Positions 35,252 through 43,808 of a stretch of 64,000 nucleotides of DNA are shown in pieces. Positions within the stretch are counted from its first letter, which is position 1. Each line of letters begins with the position of its first letter. The position numbers and the translations under genes were made by a program. The notes below the pieces were generated by a model, which worked only from the letters and a program-made list of their open reading frames with translations, was not told the origin of the DNA and did not search any database. Origin of the DNA: Sandaracinobacteroides sp041675905. GTDB lineage: Bacteria; Pseudomonadota; Alphaproteobacteria; Sphingomonadales; Sphingomonadaceae. Location of the stretch: positions 11,172 through 75,171 of the forward strand of contig JBAYSX010000012.1 of the NCBI GenBank assembly GCA_041675905.1. Direction: 5' to 3'.

Positions 35252-37105
35252 TTATCGACCGGCGGCGAGGATTGCGTCGAATGTTTCGCGCGCAGTCTGG
35301 ATGATGCGGGCATTGGCCTGATACGCCTGTTGCAGTCGCAACATTTCCGCCGCTTCCCTATTGAGATCGACGCCAGAGGCGGCATTAAGCGCTTCGGCGG
35401 CGGTATCGCGCGCGGCGACGGCCACATCGTGGCGGGCGCGCGTTTCCGCCAGCGGCACGGATACCTGCGTCAGCATGTTATCCTGCATATCGGCCCAGGT
35501 GCCGGCAGCTCCGCCACCATCGCGCAGTGCCAGCAAGGCCAGCGCGTTATCGTTCGCCGAACTGTTTGCGCCGGTCGCGCGGATGGTGAAACTGTCGCCC
35601 GCTTGCGCCGTGCCGGTCATGCGCACCGCGAAACCATCGCCCGCCAGCCAGTCGCTGGGGGCACCAGTTGCCAGCAAAAGCCCGGTTGAATCATGAAGTT
35701 CAAACAGTCCGCTTCCATCACTTGTGATCTGGAATGGTCCGGTAGCGGGCGGAACCAGCCCCGGAGCTGACGCAAGGGACACGCGCGCGTCGCCCGTATT
35801 CGCCCCGGATGCCTCGGCCAGAAAAGCCGGGGCGACGGCAACTTCCGCTGCCGACACATCGCGAACGCCGATACCGACTGCGCCACTCCGGATACGGATG
35901 TGAAAAACATCGCCGTTGCGGGCCACGCCCGGCCCATCAACCGTTACGCCATCCAGTATCAACGGCAGGCCACCCGAAACTGTGGCGCTGCCATCGGTGC
36001 GGGATAGCGTCCAGCCGGTGCCGTTGAAATGCAAGATCTGCTCGCCGGCAATCACGCCGTCGGCGAGTACGGCGCTAATCCGCGCATTGCCGCCATTGGC
36101 CGCGGCCGCCTGCGGCTCGGCGATATGGGTGCGAAACAGCGGCTGGCCTGAATTGCCGTTGCGGTCCACGCCAGCCATGTGGGCGACGTTGAACTCGCTG
36201 GCGACCCGATCGGCGAGTGCGTCATGATGGGTCCGTGTTTGGTCCAGCTTGCGGGCAGCAATCGACATCCCGGCAAGCGAACCGCTGATCAGGGGCGCGC
36301 TTTCGTCTGAATGGGGCGGGCCAATACGCAACTCGAAACCGCCGCCAGCAGCCGGCTCCACGCGCGCCCCGGAAGCCTTGTCACCCTGCACCAGCAACGG
36401 ACCGCCGGCATCAGGAACGCGCACAGTCGCCTGCCCGCGCGCATCGAATTGCACGTCGAAACTGGCGATGGTAGCGATTTTTGCCAGCAAGATATCGCGC
36501 TGGTCGGCAAGGGCCGCGGCGGATGCGGTACCCTGCTGGGCGCGTCGCAAGCGGTTGTTTACCTCCGCCAGCCCTTGCGTAAAGCTGTTGAGCGTATCGA
36601 CCTCGGTTCTTGCCTCCGCGAGAATGCTCGTGCCGATAGCGTCGAGTTCCGCCGCGCCCTGGTTGAAACGATCGGCAACGGTGCGGGCATTTTCGAGAAA
36701 GGCGGCGCGTACCGCCAGATTGGCCGGGTCAGCGGCGAGGTCCGACACGGCGCCGAAAAATTCGGTTACGGGATCGTCGAGCGCGGATGCGCCGGTCAGG
36801 CTGTTCTGGATGGCGGTGATCCAGCGGTCGGCGGAATCCAGTGCGGCCACATCGCCCTCGCTCCGGCGCAAACTGTCGGCGCGCAGCAGATCGATGGCGC
36901 GGTTGATGCCTGTCAGCAGCACGCCATTGCCGCCAGCGCGGTCGATTTCCGTGGGTGCAGCGCCGCCCGGTTCCAGCGCCATGAAAGTGGCGGTGCGGCG
37001 GACATGGCCAGGGGTCGACGCATTGGCGACATTATCCCCCACGACTTCCAGCGCCTTGGAATAGGCTTTGACGCCACTTAGAGCAATCGCGAGCAAGTTA
37101 CTCAT
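35252..37105 (-). CDS. flgK: Flagellar hook-associated protein FlgK
   Basis: This 617-residue HAP1 protein joins hook and filament. The N-terminus has the rod/hook family sequence ALSGVKAYSKALEVVGDNVANASTPGHVRR. The C-terminus has the matching EAAEMLRLQQAYQANARIIQTARETFD helix. The long middle domain is typical of FlgK and predicted to be beta-rich. The ATG overlaps the stop of the short flgJ gene (ATGA at 37102-37105). The order flgJ-flgK-flgL is conserved. Confidence 0.95.
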   Translation of the reverse strand: MSNLLAIALSGVKAYSKALEVVGDNVANASTPGHVRRTATFMALEPGGAAPTEIDRAGGNGVLLTGINRAIDLLRADSLRRSEGDVAALDSADRWITAIQNSLTGASALDDPVTEFFGAVSDLAADPANLAVRAAFLENARTVADRFNQGAAELDAIGTSILAEARTEVDTLNSFTQGLAEVNNRLRRAQQGTASAAALADQRDILLAKIATIASFDVQFDARGQATVRVPDAGGPLLVQGDKASGARVEPAAGGGFELRIGPPHSDESAPLISGSLAGMSIAARKLDQTRTHHDALADRVASEFNVAHMAGVDRNGNSGQPLFRTHIAEPQAAAANGGNARISAVLADGVIAGEQILHFNGTGWTLSRTDGSATVSGGLPLILDGVTVDGPGVARNGDVFHIRIRSGAVGIGVRDVSAAEVAVAPAFLAEASGANTGDARVSLASAPGLVPPATGPFQITSDGSGLFELHDSTGLLLATGAPSDWLAGDGFAVRMTGTAQAGDSFTIRATGANSSANDNALALLALRDGGGAAGTWADMQDNMLTQVSVPLAETRARHDVAVAARDTAAEALNAASGVDLNREAAEMLRLQQAYQANARIIQTARETFDAILAAGR

Positions 37106-37335
37106 TTAACAGCCTTCTCCAACAAATGCGCCAGACCCATCGGGCTGCTGCGACTGATCTCGGCGGCAACCTGACGGTCCGCCAGTGACCGCCACTCTCC
37201 CTCCGCGCCAGAAACGGCAGGACGCGCGCTTTTCATTAATTTTTCCAGCACCAGCGCTTCAAACGCCTGTCCCGCCTGGCGCAGCGCCAGCGTTTCAGCG
37301 GATGGGGCAGCGGCAACGGTTGAAATCTTGTCCAT
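37102..37335 (-). CDS. flgJ: Short FlgJ: rod-binding domain only
   Basis: This 77-residue protein equals only the N-terminal rod-capping part of enterobacterial FlgJ (QAGQAFEALVLEKLMKSARPA, then ISRSSPMGLAHLLEKAV). The muramidase domain is missing, as is normal in alphaproteobacteria, where a separate lytic transglycosylase opens the cell wall. Such a gene lies in this window at 50365-51051. It overlaps flgI by one base at its start and flgK by four at its end, so it is embedded in the operon and not a truncated remnant. Confidence 0.85.
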   Translation of the reverse strand: MDKISTVAAAPSAETLALRQAGQAFEALVLEKLMKSARPAVSGAEGEWRSLADRQVAAEISRSSPMGLAHLLEKAVK

Positions 37336-38426
37336 CAGATCACCACCAGTTCGGCGCGCAACGCGCCAGCTTCCTTCAGGGCTTCCAGTATCGCAACGAG
37401 GTCGCCAGGGGCCGCGCCCAACGCGTTGACGGAACTGACGATATCCGACAGCCGCACACCCGGCGCGAACAACGCCATGCGCGCCTTGTCCTCCACCGCC
37501 GACACCTGGGAGCGTGGCGTCACCACCGTGTCGCCCCGGCGCGAAAAGGGTGCGGGTTGCGATGCGTACCAGTCTTCGGTGATCGTCACGGTCAGATTGC
37601 CGTGCGCGACGGCTGCCGGAAGAATTCGCACATCGCCGCCGATCACCACCGTGCCGGTGCGCGCATTAACGACGACCCGCGCGGCGGGTCGGGGTATGTC
37701 GACATCGAGATTCTCGATCCGCGCCGCCAGCGCCACCTGCTGCGCCGCACCGCCATCCGCGGTTACACGGACACTGACGGAATCCACAGCCTGGGCCACC
37801 ATCCGGCCTTCATGTGCATTGATAGCATCCGCCACGGCCTGGGCGGTGGTAAAGCCGGGGGTCATCAGGTCGAGCGTCAGGTGGTCATAGTTGCCAAAAG
37901 GCGATGGCACCGTGCGTTCGACCAGCGCGCCGCCCGGAATACGGCCAGACGTGGGCGTATTGACGACGATGCGCGAGCCGTCCGCACCTTCCGCGCCGAA
38001 ACCACCCACCGTCAGCGATCCTTGCGCCAGCGCATAGGTTTCGCCGTCCGCGCCCTTCAGTGGCGCAAGCATAAGCGTGCCGCCACGCAGGGATTTCGCC
38101 TTGCCCAGCGCCGAAATCGTCACATCGACACGCTGACCCTGTTTGGCAAAGGGCGGCAGTTCAGCGGTAATCATCACGGCGGCCGCATTTTTCAGCGACG
38201 CATTCGCACGATCCGGTATCTGCACCCCCAGGGCCGACGCCGCCGAGCGCATGGATTGCAGCGTGAAGACCAGATTATCGTCGCCCGTACCCGGCAGACC
38301 CACCACCAGACCATAACCGACGAGATGATTGGAGCGGATGCCCTGAAACCGCGCGAGATCCTTCACGCGTTCTGCGGAGGCCGGGGCTGCTGCCAGCATT
38401 AGCAGGGAGAGGAAAACCGCGCGCAT
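37335..38426 (-). CDS. flgI: Flagellar P-ring protein FlgI
   Basis: This 363-residue periplasmic protein forms the ring around the rod in the peptidoglycan layer. A signal peptide is present (MRAVFLSLLMLAAAPASA). Family features are RVKDLARFQGIRSNHLVGYGLVVGLPGTGD, KNAAAVMITAELPPFAKQGQRVDVTISALG, and GTVVIGGDVRILPAAVAHGNLTVTI. A longer frame reaches 38465, but the ATG at 38426 overlaps the flgH stop by one base (TGATG) and starts the signal peptide. The length is normal. Confidence 0.96.
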   Translation of the reverse strand: MRAVFLSLLMLAAAPASAERVKDLARFQGIRSNHLVGYGLVVGLPGTGDDNLVFTLQSMRSAASALGVQIPDRANASLKNAAAVMITAELPPFAKQGQRVDVTISALGKAKSLRGGTLMLAPLKGADGETYALAQGSLTVGGFGAEGADGSRIVVNTPTSGRIPGGALVERTVPSPFGNYDHLTLDLMTPGFTTAQAVADAINAHEGRMVAQAVDSVSVRVTADGGAAQQVALAARIENLDVDIPRPAARVVVNARTGTVVIGGDVRILPAAVAHGNLTVTITEDWYASQPAPFSRRGDTVVTPRSQVSAVEDKARMALFAPGVRLSDIVSSVNALGAAPGDLVAILEALKEAGALRAELVVI

Positions 38427-39088
38427 CAGAAAGGAGTCACCAGATCGAAGAAGCGGCTCAACCACCCCTGACGGGACTGCCGCGCCACCTCGCCCGTGCC
38501 GGAATAGCGTAACTGCGCGTCTGCAATGCGGGTTGACAGCACGCGGTTATCCGGGCCGATGTCTTGCGGGCGGACAATGCCGGTCAGTTGCACCTGCTCC
38601 TCGCCCCGATTGAGCGTCAGGCGACGGTCGCCAGCCACCATCAGCGCACCATTCGGCAACACGCGGGTGACGGTGACAGTAATTTCTCCGCTCAGCCGAT
38701 TGGCCTGGCGCGCGGAACCTTCGCCGGCAAAGTCCGATTGCGAACTGCCACCGAATAGCTCGTTGGGAACCCAACTGAAGGGCCGCTCATCGGGCAAGGT
38801 CAGTGAACGGCTGGAACTGCGGCTGGATTCCTGGGCAGTCGATTTCTCCGCCTGCATCCGTTCCACCAGCAGCACTGTCAGCGTATCGCCAACATTGCGG
38901 GCTTTTCGGTCTTCGGCCAGCATCATATGGCTGGCGTAGCTGGCCTGATAGATGGAGCCATTGGCCAGCACGGGCGGCGGCGGTTCGGCCAGCGTAGGCG
39001 GGATAGCGGCGACCCTGTCCTTAAGCGGATTACCCAGACATCCAGAAAGAGACATCAAGATCAATAGGCTATATGTTCTGGTTGACAT
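38426..39088 (-). CDS. flgH: Flagellar L-ring lipoprotein FlgH
   Basis: This 220-residue outer-membrane lipoprotein has lipobox LSGC (Cys17). The family pattern follows: GSIYQASYASHMMLAEDRKARNVGDTLTVLLVERMQAEKST, NRLSGEITVTVTRVLPNGALMVAGDRRL, GIVRPQDIGPDNRVLSTRIADAQLRYSGTGEV. It forms the L ring around the distal rod. Its 5' end overlaps flgG by 20 bases, and the one-base stop/start overlap with flgI indicates coupled translation. Confidence 0.96.
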   Translation of the reverse strand: MSTRTYSLLILMSLSGCLGNPLKDRVAAIPPTLAEPPPPVLANGSIYQASYASHMMLAEDRKARNVGDTLTVLLVERMQAEKSTAQESSRSSSRSLTLPDERPFSWVPNELFGGSSQSDFAGEGSARQANRLSGEITVTVTRVLPNGALMVAGDRRLTLNRGEEQVQLTGIVRPQDIGPDNRVLSTRIADAQLRYSGTGEVARQSRQGWLSRFFDLVTPF

Positions 39089-39854
39089 AGCGCATCATCT
39101 CGTCGGCGGCATTGATGACCTTCGAGTTGATCTCATAGGCCCGCTGCGTTTCGATCATGTCCACCAGTTCCTGGACGGCGGAGACGTTCGACGCCTCCAG
39201 CGCGCCCTGGCGAATACGGCCCAGACCATTTTCGCCCGCCGTCCCCTGCTGCGGCGCACCCGATGCGGCACTTTCAAGATAAAGATTTTCTCCCACAGGC
39301 TCCAGGCCCGCAGGATTAATGAAGGCCGCAAGACCCAGGCGACCAATTTCTGTCGGCACGTTGTCACCCGTCAGGATGGCGGAAACGGTGCCATCGCCGC
39401 CGATCGTGATTTCCGTGGCATTTTCCGGAATTTGCAGGCCGGGGATCAGACGATAGCCCTGCGGGGTCACCAACTGGCCTTCGGAATCGCGCGTCAATGC
39501 GCCGGCGCGCGTGTAGGCCGAGCGGCCATCGGGCAGTTCCACTTCGAAAAATCCCTCGCCCTCAATGGCGAGATCCAGTGCGTTGGATGTGACAGTCAGC
39601 CCTCCCTGGGCTTGCACCCGCTCCGTTCCTGCCACCCGAACACCCGCACCGGTGGAAAGGCCCATGCCGAAGCGATTGTCCGCACCCGCCGGTGCGCCGC
39701 CTGGTCGCGTTGTCGCATACATCAGCGTTTCAAAGGCGGCGCGGTCCCGCTTGAACCCGACGGTTTGCGAGTTGGCGAGGTTGTTGGAAATCGTCCGCAA
39801 CCGCGCATCCAGCGCTTCCAGCCCCGATCGGGCAATGTGCATCGCGTTCGGCAT
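39069..39854 (-). CDS. flgG: Flagellar distal rod protein FlgG
   Basis: This 261-residue rod protein has the family's N-terminal IARSGLEALDARLRTISNNLANSQTVGFKRDRAAFETLMY. The central LDLAIEGEGFFEVELPDGRSAYTRAG and the C-terminal ASNVSAVQELVDMIETQRAYEINSKVINAADEMM also fit. FlgG builds the distal rod passing through the L and P rings. The length is normal. It lies four bases after flgF and overlaps flgH by 20 bases. Confidence 0.96.
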   Translation of the reverse strand: MPNAMHIARSGLEALDARLRTISNNLANSQTVGFKRDRAAFETLMYATTRPGGAPAGADNRFGMGLSTGAGVRVAGTERVQAQGGLTVTSNALDLAIEGEGFFEVELPDGRSAYTRAGALTRDSEGQLVTPQGYRLIPGLQIPENATEITIGGDGTVSAILTGDNVPTEIGRLGLAAFINPAGLEPVGENLYLESAASGAPQQGTAGENGLGRIRQGALEASNVSAVQELVDMIETQRAYEINSKVINAADEMMRYVNQNI

Positions 39855-39858
39855 AAAT

Positions 39859-40593
39859 CTACTCCACCCGCATCAGCGCCGCCGTGCCCTCGTCCATTTC
39901 GCGGGCGGCGGACAGCAATTTCGTTTGCACCTCAAAGGCGCGCGATTGTTCGATCAATTCGATAAGCGAGGTTGTTGGCTGCACGTTGGAACGTTCGAGT
40001 GCGCCGGTCGTCACCGTTGCCAGCGGATCGGCGTCCATGTCCGGGGATCGGAAAAGCCCATCCGCGCCACGGTTCAGCGTTGCCGGGTCAGGGGACACAA
40101 GGCGCAACCGTGCTACCGGAACCCAGGCGCCATCGATGGTCGGCTTCGTCTGCACCTCACCGGTTCGGTCGATCCGCACCGCTGCATTGCCGATGGCGAT
40201 GCGTATTGGCCCATCTTCGCCAAGCACCGGGCGACCGTCGCCGGTCAGCAGTTGCCCCTGGGCATCCAGCCGCAAATCACCGCGCCGGGTCAGGGCCGGT
40301 TCGCCGGCCTGATCGCCGACCGCCAGCCACGCGCCGCCATCCAGGGCGATATCCAGCGTGTTGCCGGTCGTTTCAACGCGCCCGGTTTCCAGCAAATCAT
40401 GCGGAGCCTCGCCGCCCGATTGCACCCGCGAACTGAGCGCCGCGCCACCGGGTTGCAGCCAGCCCGTAGCCAGCGCCGCCATTTCCCGGCGGAAACCCGG
40501 CGTCTGGGCGTTGGCGAGGTTATTTGCGGTTACCTGCTGCCGCTCTTCTGCCCGCTGCATGCCGGTTAGCGCAGTATAAATAAGCCGATCCAT
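39859..40593 (-). CDS. flgF: Flagellar proximal rod protein FlgF
   Basis: This 244-residue rod protein begins MDRLIYTALTGMQRAEERQQVTANNLANAQTPGFRREM, the FlgF version of the shared rod/hook N-terminus. The central LDIALDGGAWLAVGDQ and the C-terminal SNVQPTTSLIELIEQSRAFEVQTKLLSAAREMDE are diagnostic. A longer frame to 40659 is rejected because the ATG at 40591-40593 starts the family domain. Gaps of four bases to flgE and flgG show a compact operon. Confidence 0.94.
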   Translation of the reverse strand: MDRLIYTALTGMQRAEERQQVTANNLANAQTPGFRREMAALATGWLQPGGAALSSRVQSGGEAPHDLLETGRVETTGNTLDIALDGGAWLAVGDQAGEPALTRRGDLRLDAQGQLLTGDGRPVLGEDGPIRIAIGNAAVRIDRTGEVQTKPTIDGAWVPVARLRLVSPDPATLNRGADGLFRSPDMDADPLATVTTGALERSNVQPTTSLIELIEQSRAFEVQTKLLSAAREMDEGTAALMRVE

Positions 40594-40597
40594 ATAT

Positions 40598-41833
40598 TTA
40601 CGACCGGAGTTGGATAATAGTTTGCAACAGGGATGATGCTGTATCGATGGCCCGCGCATTGGCCTGGAAATTGCGCTGCGCGGAAATCAGGCCAACCAGT
40701 TCCTCGGTGAGGTCAACATTGGACCGTTCGAGCGATCCGGCCATAATGCCGCCATAGCCATCGCGCCCCGCTTCGCCGATCATCAGATCGCCGGACGACG
40801 CCCCCAGCTTCCAGCTGGCGTTACCATCTTCTTTCAAGCCATTGGGATTAGCGACATTTGCCAAACCGACTTTTCCAATGGCGATGGTTTCTCCGTTGGA
40901 AAAGCTGACGCGAACAATGCCTTCCTGATCAACGCCGACGCTTTCCAGACGGCCGGGGGCATAACCATCCTGCTCTGTGAGCGACACATCAAACGGCATG
41001 CCAAGGGTTGTGGAACCGGAATGATCCAGCGTGAATCCGCCGCTGAAGGCGACGGGGGCCGCCGGGGCAGTCAACACACCGGCGGAATCGAACGTCAGTT
41101 CCAACGGTGCGGGGCCAGCAGTCGGGAATATTTCCGCGTCGCCAACAAAGGCATGGGCTTGCCAATATTTGCTGGTGTCGCCCAGCGGGCTGTCGACGCG
41201 GCGATAATAGACGGTGGCGTTGCTCGCATTGCCCGCCGCATCATAAACCGTGGTGGAGGTGGCGTGGTTGAAGCTGTTTGAATCGTTCGGATCGAAGGCC
41301 GCAACGGGAGAGGTGGCCGTCGCCGGCAAATTGGCGACAAAACGCACCGCCGTGGTAGCTTCGGGCGTGCCGGACGTGGTCGGCAGCCGCAGACCCGTCA
41401 GGCCGCTGACGCCGACTGCCGTGACGGCACCATCGGCGGTAGTCGGCAAGACCTGCAGGCGGCGACCCTGGTTGTCGATGACCCAGCCATTTTCATCGGG
41501 CGTGAACGCGCCATTGCGAGTGAGTGTGATGGAATCAGCGGCATCACCACCCCCCTTCACGACGAAAAACCCCTGGCCAGTAATGGACATATCCAGCGCG
41601 TTGGTGCTGGACGCATAGCCACCTTGCCCGAATTGCTGTTTCACGGCGACGACGGCCACGCCAACGCCATTTACGCGGTTGGAGGCTTGTGACGCCGACC
41701 GCGCGACAATATCGCCAAACTCCACCCGGCCTTTTTTAAACCCGGTAGTAGCAACGTTGGATATGTTATGCGAAAGTGAGGATAATTCCGTTTGCGCGGC
41801 ATTAAGGCCAGTCAGAGATGTGTAAAAGGTCAT
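40598..41833 (-). CDS. flgE: Flagellar hook protein FlgE
   Basis: This 411-residue hook protein opens with TFYTSLTGLNAAQTELSSLSHNISNVATTGFKKGRVEFGD. It has LDMSITGQGFFVVKGGG near 80-95 and GIMAGSLERSNVDLTEELVGLISAQRNFQANARAIDTASSLLQ at the C-terminus. The middle part (about 120-330) is the beta-rich surface domain, rich in Thr, Ala and Asn. The ATG at 41833 is chosen over an upstream frame to 41884 on family grounds. It starts 16 bases after flgD, whose product caps the growing hook. Confidence 0.96.
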   Translation of the reverse strand: MTFYTSLTGLNAAQTELSSLSHNISNVATTGFKKGRVEFGDIVARSASQASNRVNGVGVAVVAVKQQFGQGGYASSTNALDMSITGQGFFVVKGGGDAADSITLTRNGAFTPDENGWVIDNQGRRLQVLPTTADGAVTAVGVSGLTGLRLPTTSGTPEATTAVRFVANLPATATSPVAAFDPNDSNSFNHATSTTVYDAAGNASNATVYYRRVDSPLGDTSKYWQAHAFVGDAEIFPTAGPAPLELTFDSAGVLTAPAAPVAFSGGFTLDHSGSTTLGMPFDVSLTEQDGYAPGRLESVGVDQEGIVRVSFSNGETIAIGKVGLANVANPNGLKEDGNASWKLGASSGDLMIGEAGRDGYGGIMAGSLERSNVDLTEELVGLISAQRNFQANARAIDTASSLLQTIIQLRS

Positions 41834-41849
41834 GACGGTAACGCTCCTG

Positions 41850-42263
41850 TCAGGCGACGGTGACGATCTGCGCGACGCCAACACTGGCTCCGCTATCGAG
41901 ATTGAGGATCAGGCCGCCATCCGGCGCGAAACTGACGGCGGCGACTTTGGCGGCCTGACCCTCGCTATCGGTGATCGTGCGCCCCACCCATTGCGGAGCA
42001 GTGGCGCGCGCATCGCCTTGCGCCAGCGCCGAAAGCGCCGACAGGCTCTGGTTCATTTCGGCGATGCCGGAGACCGTGGAGAATTGCGCCAGTTGCGCGA
42101 CGAACGCGGCATTATCCAGCGGCGAGGTCGGGTCCTGATTTTTGAGTTGCGCTGTCAGAAGCGTCAGAAAATCCTTTTGCCCCAGATTGCTGTTGCCCGT
42201 GGTTATCGTGGCGTTGCGGTCCGGCGTCGTGACACCGCCGACGTTGCTCCAGTCAAAACTCAT
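41850..42263 (-). CDS. flgD: Flagellar hook-capping protein FlgD (short form)
   Basis: This 137-residue FlgD is well below the 220-240 residues seen in enterobacteria. The conserved N-terminal region is complete: LGQKDFLTLLTAQLKNQDPTSPLDNAAFVAQLAQFSTVSGIAEMN. After it only about 65 residues remain (WVGRTITDSEGQ to the end), so the C-terminal Tudor/FnIII-like pair is reduced to one small beta domain. It starts with a four-base overlap with flgC. The clean operon position argues that the short form works. Confidence 0.92.
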   Translation of the reverse strand: MSFDWSNVGGVTTPDRNATITTGNSNLGQKDFLTLLTAQLKNQDPTSPLDNAAFVAQLAQFSTVSGIAEMNQSLSALSALAQGDARATAPQWVGRTITDSEGQAAKVAAVSFAPDGGLILNLDSGASVGVAQIVTVA

Positions 42264-42661
42264 CGTCCGAGCCTCAAGGTTTCAAGGGTGAGGGATTTGG
42301 CTGTTTCCAGCACTTCGATGTTGTTGCGATACTGGCGCGACGTTTCGACGAGTTCGACCAGTTCCGCGTTCGGATCGACCGCCGCCACATGCACATAGCC
42401 TTGCGCGTCGGCCAGAGGGTGTCCCGGCTCGTGCCGCCGTTGCGGGGTTGCCCGCGTTTGCACGACGCCGGCTATGCCGACCGTCGCCTTGCCGGTACGA
42501 CCTTCATATAGAGTCTGAAATACCGGCTTTAATGGCTTGAAGGCAGCTTCTTCGGTGCCTGTCACCGCACCGGCGTTGGCCAGGTTGGAGGCGGAGGTGT
42601 TCAACCGCACCAGTTGAGCGCTCATGGCGCGACCGGCGATATCAAACAGGCTCATGCTCAT
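42260..42661 (-). CDS. flgC: Flagellar proximal rod protein FlgC
   Basis: This 133-residue protein has the standard FlgC size. N-terminal LFDIAGRAMSAQLVRLNTSASNLANAGAV and C-terminal YVHVAAVDPNAELVELVETSRQYRNNIEVLETAKSLTLETLRLG are diagnostic of rod protein FlgC. It sits two bases after flgB and overlaps flgD by four. The usual third member of this group, fliE, is absent here and must lie elsewhere. Confidence 0.95.
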   Translation of the reverse strand: MSMSLFDIAGRAMSAQLVRLNTSASNLANAGAVTGTEEAAFKPLKPVFQTLYEGRTGKATVGIAGVVQTRATPQRRHEPGHPLADAQGYVHVAAVDPNAELVELVETSRQYRNNIEVLETAKSLTLETLRLGR

Positions 42662-42663
42662 CG

Positions 42664-43050
42664 CTATTCGCCTTTCATCGCGGAAGTGAGGGTCTGGATA
42701 CGACCGTTCAGGATCGACAGGGTGGAACGGTAGCGCAGGGCGTTCTCGGTGAACTGCAGTTGCTCGGTTGCCAGTTCGACCGTGTTACCATCGAGCGAGG
42801 GTTGCACCGGCTGGCGATAAAGCAGTTCCTTGCCGCGTGGCGCGCCACCCGCAGCAGGATAATGGCGAGCGTGGGTGGCCGTCATCGTCGGACCACCTGC
42901 CGGTTTCAGCACCGCGGCGAAGTCGAGATCGCGCGCCTTGAATCCGGGCGTGGCGGCATTGGCGATATTGGACGCCAGCACGCCCATGCGCTCGGAACGC
43001 AGCGCCAGCGCCTGTCCATGCACACCAAAATAGCGATCGAGCCGGTCCAT
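42664..43050 (-). CDS. flgB: Flagellar proximal rod protein FlgB
   Basis: This 128-residue protein opens the flagellar operon. MDRLDRYFGVHGQALALRSERMGVLASNIANAATPGFKARDLDF is the FlgB N-terminus, and ELATEQLQFTENALRYRSTLSILNGRI is the C-terminal rod helix. The ATG at 43048-43050 is preceded by a strong GGAGGAG, which decides the start against a longer frame to 43437. A perfect sigma-54 promoter stands 37 bases upstream. Confidence 0.95.
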   Translation of the reverse strand: MDRLDRYFGVHGQALALRSERMGVLASNIANAATPGFKARDLDFAAVLKPAGGPTMTATHARHYPAAGGAPRGKELLYRQPVQPSLDGNTVELATEQLQFTENALRYRSTLSILNGRIQTLTSAMKGE

Positions 43051-43086
43051 CCGTACATCTCCTCCCGGGTTACACAAGAGAGAGGA

Positions 43087-43101
43087 GCAAATGCCGTGCC
43101 A
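43087..43101 (-). promoter_or_regulatory. Sigma-54 promoter for the flgB operon
   Basis: On the minus strand TGGCAC (43101-43096), five bases, then TTGC (43090-43087) and T. This is an exact match to the -24/-12 consensus TGGCAC-N5-TTGC. It lies 37 bases before the flgB ATG and implies that the whole rod-hook operon depends on RpoN and an activator. Confidence 0.88.
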
Positions 43102-43133
43102 ATCGAGTGAACATCGAGAAGAACGGACAAACA

Positions 43134-43173
43134 GGCACATTTGTGCCGCTAATGTGCCGGGCGCTGGCACATT
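43134..43173. promoter_or_regulatory. Paired inverted repeats between the two sigma-54 promoters
   Basis: Two inverted repeats share the half site GGCACA/TGTGCC. GGCACA-TT-TGTGCC lies at 43134-43147, and AATGTGCC-N7-GGCACATT at 43151-43173. They sit between the divergent flgB and flgA promoters, where an activator such as FleQ or FlbD would bind to serve both. The binding protein is not known. Confidence 0.6.
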
Positions 43174-43211
43174 CGGACCAGTTTCGACGATGTGCGCGGC
43201 TTTTGCGGCGC

Positions 43212-43227
43212 TGGCACCGAAATTGCA
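43212..43227 (+). promoter_or_regulatory. Sigma-54 promoter for flgA
   Basis: TGGCAC, five bases, TTGCA. An exact -24/-12 match on the plus strand, 53 bases before the flgA ATG and back to back with the flgB promoter. Confidence 0.88.
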
Positions 43228-43279
43228 GGGCGTTCGGCATGTAAACGGCCGCAATCCGGCGGAATGAAGGGCAAGATGA

Positions 43280-43744
43280 ATGTACAGTCCAGGTATGGCA
43301 GTTATTGCGAGCCTCATATTGTTCGGCTCTCCGGCGCTGGCGGGCGCCACGGGTCTGCGCGCCCACGCCGAAGCCTTTGCCGGCGCGCCGGTGCGCGTCG
43401 ATCCGCGCCTGGACATACCTGCGTGCCCAAACCCCATCCATATCGACTGGCGCGGCGAGGATCGGCGCGCCTTGCTGGCGACCTGCCCGGCAACTTCCTG
43501 GCGGCTGGTTTTGCCGGTAAGCGGCGGCCCAAGCGTGGTGGGCCGATCAGCCCCGCTTATCCGGCGCGGTGAACCGGTGACGGTGGAAGCCGCAGGGCCG
43601 GGCTACGCCATCCGCATTGACGCGGTAGCGCAGGGCGATGGCTGGCCGGGGGAGCGGTTGATGGTGAAAAATCTGCGTTCCGGGGCGCTGGTACCGGTGG
43701 ATGTGGAGGAAGGCGGCGCATTATTGCTTTCAGGTTCGCGCTAA
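43280..43744 (+). CDS. flgA: FlgA-like P-ring chaperone
   Basis: This 154-residue exported protein (signal near MAVIASLILFGSPALA) ends with a SAF-like domain: SAPLIRRGEPVTVEAAGPGYAIRIDAVAQGDGWPGERLMVKNLRSG. This is the C-terminal part of FlgA, which helps FlgI assemble the P ring. It is shorter than enterobacterial FlgA, and the N-terminal half is diverged. The ATG at 43280 has AAGGG seven bases before it; the ATG at 43295 would also leave a signal peptide. It is driven by its own sigma-54 promoter and followed by flgM after 64 bases. Confidence 0.8.
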   Translation: MYSPGMAVIASLILFGSPALAGATGLRAHAEAFAGAPVRVDPRLDIPACPNPIHIDWRGEDRRALLATCPATSWRLVLPVSGGPSVVGRSAPLIRRGEPVTVEAAGPGYAIRIDAVAQGDGWPGERLMVKNLRSGALVPVDVEEGGALLLSGSR

Positions 43745-43808
43745 AATCCATGGGGTAACCGCCGTTATCCGGGGCAGAGCATCCATTCCCTGAAGGACCG
43801 CACGAGGC

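Noticed and set aside
43276..43282. ATG at 43276 as the start of flgA
   Set aside because: It is in another frame than the signal peptide and SAF domain; 43280 is in frame.
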